Shown: piece by piece, positions 7,969-15,159 of the stretch
Layout of the letters: each line of letters begins with the position of its first letter
How positions within the stretch are numbered: the first letter of the stretch is position 1
The notes under the pieces: generated by a model
Told to the model about the DNA's origin: nothing
The model's database searches: none
The model's input: the letters and a program-made list of their open reading frames with translations, nothing else
NCBI RefSeq assembly: GCF_007680845.1
Contig: NZ_VEIY01000008.1
Coordinates: forward strand, 124,001-188,000
Length of the DNA stretch: 64,000 nucleotides
Reading direction: 5' to 3'
From: Curtobacterium pusillum
GTDB taxonomy: Bacteria; Actinomycetota; Actinomycetes; Actinomycetales; Microbacteriaceae
Made by a program: the position numbers and the translations under genes

Positions 7969-8433
7969 TCAGTTCGCCGGAGTCGGCGCGACCGTCCCCG
8001 GCCAGACGTAGTCGAGGTCGTCGGGGACGTCCGGGAACAGCGGGCGGTAGTGCTCCGGCGCCTTCTGCACCAGCTTCGACCGGTGCGAGCGGTGCACGGC
8101 CGGATCGTCGTTCCACACCGGGACGGGGAAGTCGTCGCGCTCGTACGCCTCGAGGTCCTCCGGCACCAGGGCGAGGTCCGCCAGGGTCTTCGCCAGACAG
8201 GTGTCGGCGTACCCGCGCTCGGTCCACACCCGGCACGTGGCGGCCTGGTACGCCATCAGCGCCGGGCGGTACCCGCGCCACATCGCCACGACGGGGTGGT
8301 GCTGCCAGCCGTAGTCCGGCAGCGTCAGCGCCCGCATGACCTGCAGCGTCTCGACGCGCTGCTTCCCGAGCCGCCGGTCGTCGAGCACCTCGGCGGATGC
8401 GCGGAAGTCCGGGTACGGCAGGAACGTCTGCAT
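7969..8433 (-). CDS. MSMEG_6728 family protein (pyrimidine-dimer glycosylase-like)
   Basis: A 154-residue protein starting MQTFLPYPDFRASAEVLDDR, followed by LGKQRVETLQVMRAL and HPVVAMWRGYRPALMAYQ. This matches my recollection of the actinobacterial MSMEG_6728 family, usually placed with the T4 endonuclease V-like (pyrimidine dimer DNA glycosylase) fold. Function is therefore only suggested; the family has not, to my knowledge, been shown to repair DNA. It is divergent from the FMN reductase gene. Confidence 0.7.
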   Translation of the reverse strand: MQTFLPYPDFRASAEVLDDRRLGKQRVETLQVMRALTLPDYGWQHHPVVAMWRGYRPALMAYQAATCRVWTERGYADTCLAKTLADLALVPEDLEAYERDDFPVPVWNDDPAVHRSHRSKLVQKAPEHYRPLFPDVPDDLDYVWPGTVAPTPAN

Positions 8434-8521
8434 GGCGCGGACGGTACCCGCCGGCGCTGACACCCGACACATGTCGTCACAACCGCACCGCCCGGTCGGC
8501 AGGCGTGTGAGCATCGACCGC

Positions 8522-9118
8522 ATGAGCGGAGAACTCGTCGTCGGTGTCAGCGGCAGCCCCTCGGACCCCTCGCGGACGTCCACCCTGGTGGCTGCCACCG
8601 TGGCGCGCCTCGGGCAGGAGATCGACGGCGCCCGGACGGAGACGATCGAGATCGGCCCCCTCCTCGCCGACCTCGGTGCGTCCCCGTCGCGCGAGGCGAT
8701 GTCGGACCGCACCCGGCGCGCGCTCGAGACCGTCGAGGCGTCGGACGTGCTCGTCGTCGGCAGCCCGGCGTTCCGGGCCGCGTACTCCGGCGCGTTCAAG
8801 CTGTTCTTCGACTGGGTCGGGCAGTACGACCTCGTCGACACCCCGGTGCTCCTGACCGCGACCGGCGGCAGTGACCGGCACGCCCTGCTCGTCGAGCACC
8901 AGATGCGTCCGCTGTTCGGGTTCTTCCAGTCGACGACGCTGCCGATCGGCGTCTTCGGCAACGAGCGGGACTTCGCCAAGCGCGAGGGCGGCTACGACAT
9001 CGCGAACGTCGACCTCGAGCTGCGCATCGACCAGGCCGTGCTCCGGGCGCTGCCGCTCATCCGCGGGGGCTTTGCCACCGCGGGAACGGCCGACGTGCGG
9101 CGTCCTGCGGACTTCTGA
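8522..9118 (+). CDS. NAD(P)H-dependent FMN reductase
   Basis: A 198-residue flavodoxin-fold protein. It has VVGVSGSPSDPSRTSTLV at the start, the FMN phosphate-binding loop, then DVLVVGSPAFRAAYSGAFKL, typical of SsuE/MsuE-type FMN reductases, and LLTATGGSDRHALLVEHQ. It would reduce free flavin for a two-component monooxygenase, but no partner monooxygenase is nearby. ATG 8522 is preferred; an in-frame GTG lies five codons upstream. Confidence 0.88.
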   Translation: MSGELVVGVSGSPSDPSRTSTLVAATVARLGQEIDGARTETIEIGPLLADLGASPSREAMSDRTRRALETVEASDVLVVGSPAFRAAYSGAFKLFFDWVGQYDLVDTPVLLTATGGSDRHALLVEHQMRPLFGFFQSTTLPIGVFGNERDFAKREGGYDIANVDLELRIDQAVLRALPLIRGGFATAGTADVRRPADF

Positions 9119-9133
9119 CCCGCGCGGCCTCGG

Positions 9134-9181
9134 GTACCTGGTCGGATCGGGCGTACCTTGTCGTTCGTTCCGACCAGGTAC
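9134..9181 (+). terminator. Inverted repeat after the FMN reductase gene
   Basis: GTACCTGGTCGG (9134-9145) and CCGACCAGGTAC (9170-9181) are perfect 12-bp arms separated by 24 bp, starting 16 bp after the stop codon. Confidence 0.5.
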
Positions 9182-9189
9182 GCCCGTTT

Positions 9190-9590
9190 CCCCCGGGTAC
9201 GCCCGATCTCACCGGGCACGAGCACCCCGCCGGGCACGCCCGGTCCCGCCGGGTACGCCCGGTCCCGCCGGGGACGCCCGATCCCGCCGGCTACGCCCGA
9301 GCCCGCCGGGCACGCCGATTCCGGCGGGCGCGCCGAGCGGGCAGGACACGCCGGCCAAGGACGCCGAGGGGGCGAGACACGCCGCCCGAGCGCGCCGAGC
9401 GGGCCGTACTTCGCCCGCTCGGCGGCCCCGCGGGCCACGCCGCGCGCCCGGCCCGCCGGGTACGCCCGATCTCGTCGGGCGCGCCGAGCGGGCAGGACAC
9501 GCCGTCCGAGGACGCCCGAGCGGGCGGGACACGCCACCCGAGCGCACCGAGCGGGCCGTACTTCGCCCGCTCGGCGGCCCCGACCGGCGC
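9190..9590. repeat. Tandem GC-rich repeats in a convergent intergenic gap
   Basis: The 507-bp gap between two converging genes has no plausible gene. From about 9190 to 9330 a 19-bp unit close to GCCGGGTACGCCCGGTCCC repeats about seven times with drift. Further on, a 46-bp block occurs twice with one mismatch (9385-9430 and 9537-9582). Each block contains the inverted repeat CCGAGCGGG/CCCGCTCGG. The blocks may act as bidirectional terminators; open frames through this stretch are compositional. Confidence 0.8.
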
Positions 9591-9625
9591 GCCCGGCGCG
9601 CTTCGCCGGGCGGACCCGACGCGAC

Positions 9626-10069
9626 TCAGCCGATCAGGGACGCGACGTGCGCGACGGCCAACCGGTACCCGTCCGGGCCGGCGCCCGCGATCACCGCGGT
9701 GGCGGCCGTCGCCACGTGGTCGACGTGCCGGAACGACTCGCGCTTCCACGTGTTCGAGAGGTGCACTTCGACGACGGGCACCGACAGCGCCTCGACCGCA
9801 TCGTGCAGCGCGACCGAGGTGTGGGCGTACGCCGCGGGGTTGATGACGACGCCGGCGAAGTGGTCGAGCGCCTCGTGCAGCCACTCGACGAGCTCGCCCT
9901 CGCGGTTCGTCTGGCGGAAGTCCGCGTCGATCCCGTGGACCGCTGCCTCGGTGTGGACGATCGCCTCGATCTCGGCGAGGGTCACCGTGCCGTACTGCGC
10001 CGGGTCCCGTCGACCGAGGATGTCGAGGTTCGGGCCGTTGAGGACGAGGATGCGCGGCTGCTCGGTCAT
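9626..10069 (-). CDS. aroQ: Type II 3-dehydroquinate dehydratase
   Basis: Dehydrates 3-dehydroquinate to 3-dehydroshikimate in the shikimate pathway. 147 residues, the usual length. The family motifs are clear: ILVLNGPNLDILGRRDPAQYG, with catalytic Arg and Tyr; GVVINPAAYAHTSVALHDA, with catalytic His; and VVEVHLSNTWKRESFRHVD. The last region reads TWKRESFR where many homologues have IHAREPFR; the Arg is kept. The gene stands alone and is divergent from the symporter gene. Confidence 0.97.
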   Translation of the reverse strand: MTEQPRILVLNGPNLDILGRRDPAQYGTVTLAEIEAIVHTEAAVHGIDADFRQTNREGELVEWLHEALDHFAGVVINPAAYAHTSVALHDAVEALSVPVVEVHLSNTWKRESFRHVDHVATAATAVIAGAGPDGYRLAVAHVASLIG

Positions 10070-10126
10070 GTCGCGAGCCTACCGACGTCGATCATCGGCG
10101 CGGAGGCACGATGCATACCCCAGCTA

Positions 10127-10140
10127 TGTGAACGGTCACA
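10127..10140. promoter_or_regulatory. Palindromic operator candidate upstream of the symporter
   Basis: TGTGAACGGTCACA has matching TGTGA/TCACA arms 67 bp before the symporter start. Its core GTGAACGGTCAC closely resembles the two palindromes in front of the sugar operon (GTGAACGCTCAC at 34864 and GTGAAGGTTCAC at 34967), suggesting the same LacI-type regulator. A CRP-like site is the alternative, although the spacing is 4 rather than 6. Confidence 0.45.
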
Positions 10141-10207
10141 ATTCGGTGTAACGTTCCCGTCCGGGTCGGCGGAGTTGTCGATCGCAACACACTGACGTGG
10201 AGTTTGA

Positions 10208-11878
10208 ATGGTTCTCGCTGCAGCGAACAACGGGATCCGGCTCGATCTGGGCTGGGTCGACTACCTGATGGTCATCGTGTACTTCGCGGTCGTCATCGGC
10301 ATCGGGTTCACCGCCCGCCGGCAGGTCCGGACGAGCATGGACTTCTTCCTCTCGGGCAGGTCCATGCCCGCGTGGATCACGGGCCTGGCGTTCGTGTCCG
10401 CGAACCTCGGCGCGACCGAGATCCTCGGCATGGCCGCCAACGGTGCCCAGATCGGCATGGCGACCCTGCACTACTACCTCGTCGGGGCCGTCCCCGCGAT
10501 GGTGTTCCTCGGGCTCGTGATGATGCCCTTCTACTACGGCTCGAAGGTCCGCTCCGTGCCGGAGTTCATGCTCCGCCGCTTCGGCAAGGCCCCGCACCTG
10601 GTGAACTCCATCGCCTTCGCGGTGTCGAACGTGCTCATCGCGGGCATCAACCTCTACGCCATGGCGATCGTCATCGAGGCGATGCTCGGCTGGCCCGAGT
10701 GGCTCGCCATCATCGTCTCCGCCGGGTTCGTGCTCGTCTACATCACCCTCGGCGGCCTGAGCAGCGCGATCTACAACGAGGTCATGCAGTTCTTCGTGAT
10801 CATCGCCGGGCTCATCCCGCTGACGATCGTCGGCCTGCACCGCGTCGGCGGGTGGAGCGGCCTGTCGAAGGCGATCACCGAGACCCAGGGCGTGCAGCAC
10901 CTGCAGGCATGGGCGGGCACCGGCTTCGGCAACGTCACCAACCCGATCGGGGCGAACTGGCTCGCCATCGTGCTCGGCCTCGGCTTCGTGCTCGGCTTCG
11001 GCTACTGGACGACGAACTTCACCGAGGTGCAGCGCGCCTTCTCCGCGAAGAACATGTCCGCCGCCCGCCGCACCCCGCTCATCGCCGCGATCCCGAAGCT
11101 GTTCATCCCGGCGATCGTCGTCATCCCCGGCCTCATCGCCGCGGCGGTCGTCGGCAACCAGTTCGCCGACGGATCGCTCACCTACAACGACGCGATCCCG
11201 AAGCTCATCCAGATGTACCTGCCGACCGGCGTCCTCGGCGTCGCGGTGACCGGCCTCCTCGCGTCCTTCATGGCCGGCATGGCGGCGAACGTGTCGTCCT
11301 TCAACACGGTCTTCACGTACGACATCTGGCAGCGCTACATCAAGCCGAACATGCCCGACCTGCACTACCTGAAGACCGGCCGCTGGGTGACCGTCGCCGG
11401 TGTCCTCATCGGCATCGCGACCGCGTTCATCGCCGCGCAGGCGTCGAACATCATGACGTACATGCAGACGCTGTTCTCGTTCTTCAACGCGCCGCTGTTC
11501 GCCGTGTTCATCCTCGGTCTGCTCTGGAAGCGGATGACCACGCAGGGTGCGCTCTGGGGCTACATCCTCGGCATCGTCACGCCGACGATCACCTGGATCG
11601 CGTACCTCGTGAACCCGAAGCTGTTCGCCACCGCGACGGCCGAGACGCTCTACGGCGCGATCATCTCGTTCGTCACCGTCCTCGTCGTCGGGTTCGTCGT
11701 GTCGATGGTCACGAAGCCGAAGCCCGAGAAGGAGCTCGGCGGCCTGGTCTACGGCATCGGCAAGATCGACCTGCACGGTGACTCCGTCGCGACCGACACC
11801 GCCTGGTACCGCTCGCCCGCCCTGCTCGGCACCGTGGCGCTCGTGCTGTGCGTCGTCCTCTACCTCCCGTTCCTCTGA
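10208..11878 (+). CDS. Sodium:solute symporter family transporter
   Basis: A 556-residue protein with about 13-14 membrane helices. The SSS family features are an N-terminal helix WVDYLMVIVYFAVVIGIGF, the DFFLSGRSMPAWITGLAFVSANLGA motif region typical of helices 1-2, and GLLASFMAGMAANVSSFNTVFTYDIWQRY in helix 8, the sodium-site region. It resembles galactose/myo-inositol-type symporters more than acetate or proline carriers, but the substrate cannot be fixed. Followed 19 bp later by a small membrane gene, and preceded by a palindrome like those of the sugar operon. Confidence 0.92.
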   Translation: MVLAAANNGIRLDLGWVDYLMVIVYFAVVIGIGFTARRQVRTSMDFFLSGRSMPAWITGLAFVSANLGATEILGMAANGAQIGMATLHYYLVGAVPAMVFLGLVMMPFYYGSKVRSVPEFMLRRFGKAPHLVNSIAFAVSNVLIAGINLYAMAIVIEAMLGWPEWLAIIVSAGFVLVYITLGGLSSAIYNEVMQFFVIIAGLIPLTIVGLHRVGGWSGLSKAITETQGVQHLQAWAGTGFGNVTNPIGANWLAIVLGLGFVLGFGYWTTNFTEVQRAFSAKNMSAARRTPLIAAIPKLFIPAIVVIPGLIAAAVVGNQFADGSLTYNDAIPKLIQMYLPTGVLGVAVTGLLASFMAGMAANVSSFNTVFTYDIWQRYIKPNMPDLHYLKTGRWVTVAGVLIGIATAFIAAQASNIMTYMQTLFSFFNAPLFAVFILGLLWKRMTTQGALWGYILGIVTPTITWIAYLVNPKLFATATAETLYGAIISFVTVLVVGFVVSMVTKPKPEKELGGLVYGIGKIDLHGDSVATDTAWYRSPALLGTVALVLCVVLYLPFL

Positions 11879-11897
11879 TCGTCGAAGGAGACCTCCC

Positions 11898-12221
11898 ATG
11901 AGTGACATCGACACCCTGACCGACGAGCAGCGAGCCCTCGTCCGCTCCACCCGCCGACTCGACCTGCGCCGCATCCTCGGTGGCCTGTTCCTGCTGTACG
12001 GGATCATCACGACGATCGTCGGCATCGTCCACTGGAACACCGACCCGGAGAAGACCGGCGGCATCCACATCAACCTGTGGGTCGGGCTGTCCATGCTCGC
12101 CGGCGGGCTGCTCTTCTTCCTCTGGGACCGGCTGGCCCCGGTCCCGGCCGAGGACATCATCGGCCAGGCCGAGTCCGAGGAGCACCAGAAGGCGGCCGGC
12201 GAAGGCCGCGAGCTCGCCTGA
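11898..12221 (+). CDS. Small two-helix membrane protein, likely symporter partner
   Basis: A 107-residue protein with a charged N-terminus (about residues 1-27), two hydrophobic helices (ILGGLFLLYGIITTIVGIV and INLWVGLSMLAGGLLFFLW) and a charged C-terminal tail. GGAG lies before the ATG. It follows the symporter in the same transcription unit. Some SSS carriers have small partner proteins (for example DUF4212 or YhdT); this one is not clearly of those families, so a partner role is inferred from position. Confidence 0.75.
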   Translation: MSDIDTLTDEQRALVRSTRRLDLRRILGGLFLLYGIITTIVGIVHWNTDPEKTGGIHINLWVGLSMLAGGLLFFLWDRLAPVPAEDIIGQAESEEHQKAAGEGRELA

Positions 12222-12234
12222 GAAGACGGTCGTC

Positions 12235-12270
12235 CAGGAGGCGCGGTGCCGGTCGGTACCGCGCCTCCTG
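12235..12270. repeat. Dispersed palindrome, copy 1
   Basis: Arms CAGGAGGCGCGGT (12235-12247) and ACCGCGCCTCCTG (12258-12270) flank a short loop just after the symporter operon. Same family as the copies near 28.2, 38.1, 41.4, 54.3 and 59.9 kb. Probably also a terminator. Confidence 0.8.
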
Positions 12271-12286
12271 TCCGTCTCGGTGCGGG

Positions 12287-12316
12287 TTGACGGCGCCTCC
12301 GGCGCTGCCGTAGCAT
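12287..12316 (+). promoter_or_regulatory. Promoter of small RNA copy A
   Basis: TTGACG (12287-12292), an 18-bp spacer and TAGCAT (12311-12316) form a good housekeeping-sigma promoter. Transcription would start near 12323. Confidence 0.7.
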
Positions 12317-12322
12317 TGATAT

Positions 12323-12394
12323 GTCAATCGGGTGCTCTCGGTCGGAAGTGATCCCCGGATGACCTGCAGCGAGCGCGGGGCCCGGGGATTTGCG
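12323..12394 (+). ncRNA. Candidate small RNA, tandem copy A
   Basis: About 70 nt from the predicted start to a terminator-like hairpin with arms ATCCCCGG (12351-12358) and CCGGGGAT (12382-12389) followed by TTTGCGC. Its sequence recurs in copy B 145 bp downstream: shared blocks are ATTGATATGTC at the promoter/start, CTCGGTCGGAAGTGA in the body, and CCTGCAGC, GCGCGGG and GCGCTGTC around the terminator. The longest matching reading frames differ between copies, so protein coding is unlikely. Function unknown. Confidence 0.6.
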
Positions 12395-12431
12395 CTGTCG
12401 GGCGCCGCGCTTCCGACTCGTCCGCTGCGCC

Positions 12432-12461
12432 TTGACAGCGCTGCGACGACCGCCCTAACAT
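12432..12461 (+). promoter_or_regulatory. Promoter of small RNA copy B
   Basis: TTGACA (12432-12437), an 18-bp spacer and TAACAT (12456-12461). Spacing is identical to copy A while the spacer sequence differs, so the promoter elements are conserved beyond the surrounding DNA. Confidence 0.75.
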
Positions 12462-12467
12462 TGATAT

Positions 12468-12540
12468 GTCGACCGCGTGCCGCTCGGTCGGAAGTGAGCC
12501 CCGGAGCATCCTGCAGCCAGCGCGGGACCGGGGTTTTGCG
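12468..12540 (+). ncRNA. Candidate small RNA, tandem copy B
   Basis: Second copy of the tandem pair. It runs from the predicted start near 12468 to a terminator with arms CCCCGG (12499-12504) and CCGGGG (12528-12533) and the T-run TTTT (12534-12537). The body keeps GCTCGGTCGGAAGTGAGCCC, with an exposed GGAAGTGA stretch, and TGCAGCCAGCGCGGG in the terminator loop. It ends 16 bp before the 3' end of the oppositely oriented gene at 12556. Not recognised as a known RNA family. Confidence 0.65.
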
Positions 12541-12555
12541 CTGTCCCGGGGGCAT

Positions 12556-13086
12556 TCACGTGGCGCGCACGACCACTGTTCCGAGCTCCTCGTCGACGCC
12601 TGCGGCGTGAGCACCGCAGGCGAGGTCGGCGAGTGCAACAAGCGGTTCATCGGCACCCCGAACGTGCTCGTGGCGTATCGCGCGCCCGACCCCTCGGCGC
12701 CTGAGGGCGTCGAACATCGAGCGGTCACGGTGGTCGTGGGTCTGCCCCCTCGACTCCAGGACGATTCCGCCCACGCCGCGGTGATCGAGCTCCCAGACGA
12801 GCCGTTCCAAGCAGTGGCGTCGTCTCCGTTCGGCACGAGCTGCGGCCCCGTCGTACCGGACCACGATGATCTCGACCGCCCGGCGGAGGAGATCGAGCCA
12901 CGAGACCCGCTGCGCATGGAGCCCCTCGTACCAGTGCAGCTTCCGCATGCGCCGCGGCGTGGCTGCCCGGATGTCGGCGCGGATGCCATCGCACTCGGCG
13001 TCGCACACGATCACAGCGGCGAGCACGTACGCAGTGTGGTCGCGTCCGCCGCCGGGCTCGGACTCGTCGACGTACGCCCGGTGCAT
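12556..13086 (-). CDS. Hypothetical protein, DUF3800-like N-terminus
   Basis: A 176-residue soluble protein beginning MHRAYVDESEPGGGRDHTAY. The AYVDESE start followed by a hydrophobic strand (YVLAAVIV) and KLHWYEG recalls the DUF3800 family, which has an RNase H-like fold and acidic residues. Later acidic residues are at IVLESRG and LADLACG. The match is by eye and weak. It is a single gene, divergent from the VOC gene, with its 3' end abutting the small RNA pair. The ATG at 13086 is chosen because the domain starts there. Confidence 0.55.
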   Translation of the reverse strand: MHRAYVDESEPGGGRDHTAYVLAAVIVCDAECDGIRADIRAATPRRMRKLHWYEGLHAQRVSWLDLLRRAVEIIVVRYDGAAARAERRRRHCLERLVWELDHRGVGGIVLESRGQTHDHRDRSMFDALRRRGVGRAIRHEHVRGADEPLVALADLACGAHAAGVDEELGTVVVRAT

Positions 13087-13192
13087 CCCTCCAGTATGTT
13101 GCGTACCAGTCCACCCGAAGTGGTACCGAGAATGAACGGTTGCGCGACGCGCCCGTGCACGCCAGGTTGGCCGTGACGAAAGGATCCTCCCC

Positions 13193-13609
13193 ATGGACAC
13201 GATGGTCTTCATCAACCTGCCCGTCGACGACCTCGAGCGCTCGAAGTCGTTCTACGAAGCCCTCGGCTACTCGATCAACCCGGCCTTCAGCGATGACACC
13301 GCCGCGTGCGTCGTGGTGAGCGACACGATCTACGTCATGGTCCTCACGAAGGCCAAGTTCGCGGAGTTCACCAACAAGACGATCGCGGAGCCCGGCGTGA
13401 TCGAGGTCATCAACTCGTTGAGCGCCCCGTCGAAGGACGACGTCCACCGCATCGTCGACGCTGCGGTGGCGGCCGGCGGGAACGAGGACCGCCCGGAGAT
13501 GGACCTCGGCTTCATGTTCCAGCGGAGCTTCACCGACCCGGACGGCCACCGCTGGGAGTACGTGTGGATGGACCCGCAGGCGGCGCAGGACGGCCCGCCC
13601 GCGGAGTGA
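13193..13609 (+). CDS. VOC family (glyoxalase/bleomycin resistance-like) protein
   Basis: A 138-residue protein with two beta-alpha-beta-beta-beta repeats. It starts MVFINLPVDDLERSKSFYEALG, the usual first VOC motif, and ends FQRSFTDPDGHRWEYVWMDP, the usual last motif with a metal-ligand Glu. It resembles the PhnB/lactoylglutathione lyase-like group often annotated as extradiol dioxygenase or glyoxalase. The substrate is unknown. Confidence 0.88.
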   Translation: MDTMVFINLPVDDLERSKSFYEALGYSINPAFSDDTAACVVVSDTIYVMVLTKAKFAEFTNKTIAEPGVIEVINSLSAPSKDDVHRIVDAAVAAGGNEDRPEMDLGFMFQRSFTDPDGHRWEYVWMDPQAAQDGPPAE

Positions 13610-13660
13610 CCCGGACGCGGCACGGCCGACACTGTCGGCGGAGCACGCCAGGATGAGCCC

Positions 13661-14266
13661 ATGAGCATCGACCCCACCCCGGACCTCGTCCTCGGCGACG
13701 ACGGCCTCGCCCGTCCGGTCTGGGCGTCGACGGACGAACTCCTCCGGGACTACTACGACACCGAGTGGGGCATGCCCGTCCGCGACGAGCGCGGGGTGTT
13801 CGAGCGGCTCTCGCTCGAGGCGTTCCAGTCCGGCCTGTCGTGGCGGACGATCCTCGCCAAGCGTCCGGCGTTCCGTGCGGCCTTCGCGGACTTCGACGCC
13901 GAGGGGGTGGCCGGTTTCGGTGAGGACGACGTCGCACGATTGATGGCCGACGCGGGCATCGTGCGGAACCGGGCGAAGATCCTCGCGACCATCACGAACG
14001 CGAACGCCACGATCGCGTTGCGCGCGGACGGCGGGCTGGCCGACTTCGTCTGGTCGTTCCGGCCGGCGACCACGCCCGAGCCGCGCTCGTACGCCGACGT
14101 CCCGACGAAGTCCGACGAGTCCGTCGCGCTGTCGAAGGCGCTCCGGAAGCGTGGGTTCGCGTTCGTCGGCCCCACGACGATGTACGCGCTGATGGAAGCG
14201 CTCGGCATCGTCGACACGCACCTCGTCGGCAGTCACCGCCGGGGCACCTCGGGCGTCTGGAGCTGA
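13661..14266 (+). CDS. tag: DNA-3-methyladenine glycosylase I (TAG) family, zinc ligands not conserved
   Basis: A 201-residue protein. TAG features are YYDTEWGMPVRDERGVFERL, SLEAFQSGLSWRTILAKRPAF and IVRNRAKI, and VGPTTMYALMEALGIVDTH near the end. It would remove 3-methyladenine from DNA by base excision. In E. coli TAG a zinc ion is bound by Cys4, His17, His175 and Cys179; here the corresponding places read RPVW, YYDT and LVGSHRRG, so at least three ligands are missing. It is a single gene after the VOC gene. Confidence 0.88.
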   Translation: MSIDPTPDLVLGDDGLARPVWASTDELLRDYYDTEWGMPVRDERGVFERLSLEAFQSGLSWRTILAKRPAFRAAFADFDAEGVAGFGEDDVARLMADAGIVRNRAKILATITNANATIALRADGGLADFVWSFRPATTPEPRSYADVPTKSDESVALSKALRKRGFAFVGPTTMYALMEALGIVDTHLVGSHRRGTSGVWS

Positions 14267-14304
14267 CCGGCGCGCCGACGTCGGTGCAGGGCTATCGTCA
14301 CGGC

Positions 14305-15135
14305 ATGAGCCCCGAGAACCCGCGCGTGCGCCCCGTGCACCCGATCGATGCCCGGATGGTGTCCGTGCCCGTCGACGCGGCGGTCCCGGCACCCGAACCG
14401 ATCGCCGACACCGCTGCCGACCCCACAACCGGCCCCGCTGCCGACCCCGGGCACGACCCGGACGAGGTGCGCATCGCGTTCCTGCTCTTCCCGGACCTCA
14501 CCCAGCTCGACCTCACCGGGCCGGCGCAGGTGCTCACCCGGGTCCCCGGTGCGCGTGTCGAGTACGTCGCCGCGACGCTCGACCCGGTCCCGAGCGACTG
14601 CGGCCTCGCACTCGTGCCGACGACGACCATCGCTGACGCGAGCCCGGCGGACGTGCTCGTCGTCCCCGGTGGCGACGGTGCCTTCGACGCGATGCTCGAC
14701 CCCGAGGTGATCGGCTTCGTCCGGCGTGAGGCCGACCGGGCCACCTGGGTGACCTCGGTCTGCACGGGGGCGTTCGTGCTCGGCGCGGCGGGGCTCCTGG
14801 CCGGCAAGCGGGCCACGACGCACTGGGCCTCGAAGCCGATGCTCGCCGCGTTCGGCGCGCAGCCGGTGGACGACCGCGTGGTCGACGACGGGTCGGTCGT
14901 GACGGCCGCCGGTGTGAGCGCGGGGATCGACATGGCCCTGTGGCTCGCGGCCGAGCTCGCCGGTCAGCCCGCCGCCGAGGCCATCCAGCTCCAGATCGAG
15001 TACGACCCCCAGCCGCCGTTCGATGCCGGTTCCGCGACCCGCGCCGACACGCGCATCGTGACGGCTGCGCGGGCAGCGGCCGAGGAGGCGCGGGGCGACC
15101 GGGTCACGCAGGCTGCGGCAGCCGTCATCCCCTGA
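14305..15135 (+). CDS. DJ-1/PfpI family protein
   Basis: A 276-residue protein with a roughly 50-residue Pro/Ala-rich N-terminal extension, then a DJ-1/PfpI domain: VRIAFLLFPDLTQLDLTGPAQVL, DVLVVPGGDGAFDAML, and SVCTGAFVLGAAGLLAGKRATTHW with the nucleophile-elbow Cys. The sequence is closest in feel to isonitrile hydratase and to the N-terminal half of GlxA-type regulators, but there is no AraC domain, so it is probably an enzyme. ATG 14305 is chosen. Confidence 0.85.
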   Translation: MSPENPRVRPVHPIDARMVSVPVDAAVPAPEPIADTAADPTTGPAADPGHDPDEVRIAFLLFPDLTQLDLTGPAQVLTRVPGARVEYVAATLDPVPSDCGLALVPTTTIADASPADVLVVPGGDGAFDAMLDPEVIGFVRREADRATWVTSVCTGAFVLGAAGLLAGKRATTHWASKPMLAAFGAQPVDDRVVDDGSVVTAAGVSAGIDMALWLAAELAGQPAAEAIQLQIEYDPQPPFDAGSATRADTRIVTAARAAAEEARGDRVTQAAAAVIP

Positions 15136-15143
15136 CGAAACAC

Positions 15144-15159
15144 CCTGACGGGCGTCAGG
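15144..15159. terminator. Hairpin between convergent genes
   Basis: CCTGACG-GG-CGTCAGG is a 7-bp stem 8 bp after the DJ-1/PfpI gene and directly before the stop of the opposing gene. It could serve both. Confidence 0.5.

Noticed and set aside
9158..10195. Long open frames through the repeat gap, both strands
   Set aside because: Products are Pro/Arg/Gly/Ala runs following the DNA repeats. They overlap aroQ and have no conserved start or domain.
12332..13176. Open frames starting in the two small RNA copies
   Set aside because: The copies diverge in frame after the shared ATG, and the longer one is antisense to the gene at 12556-13086.
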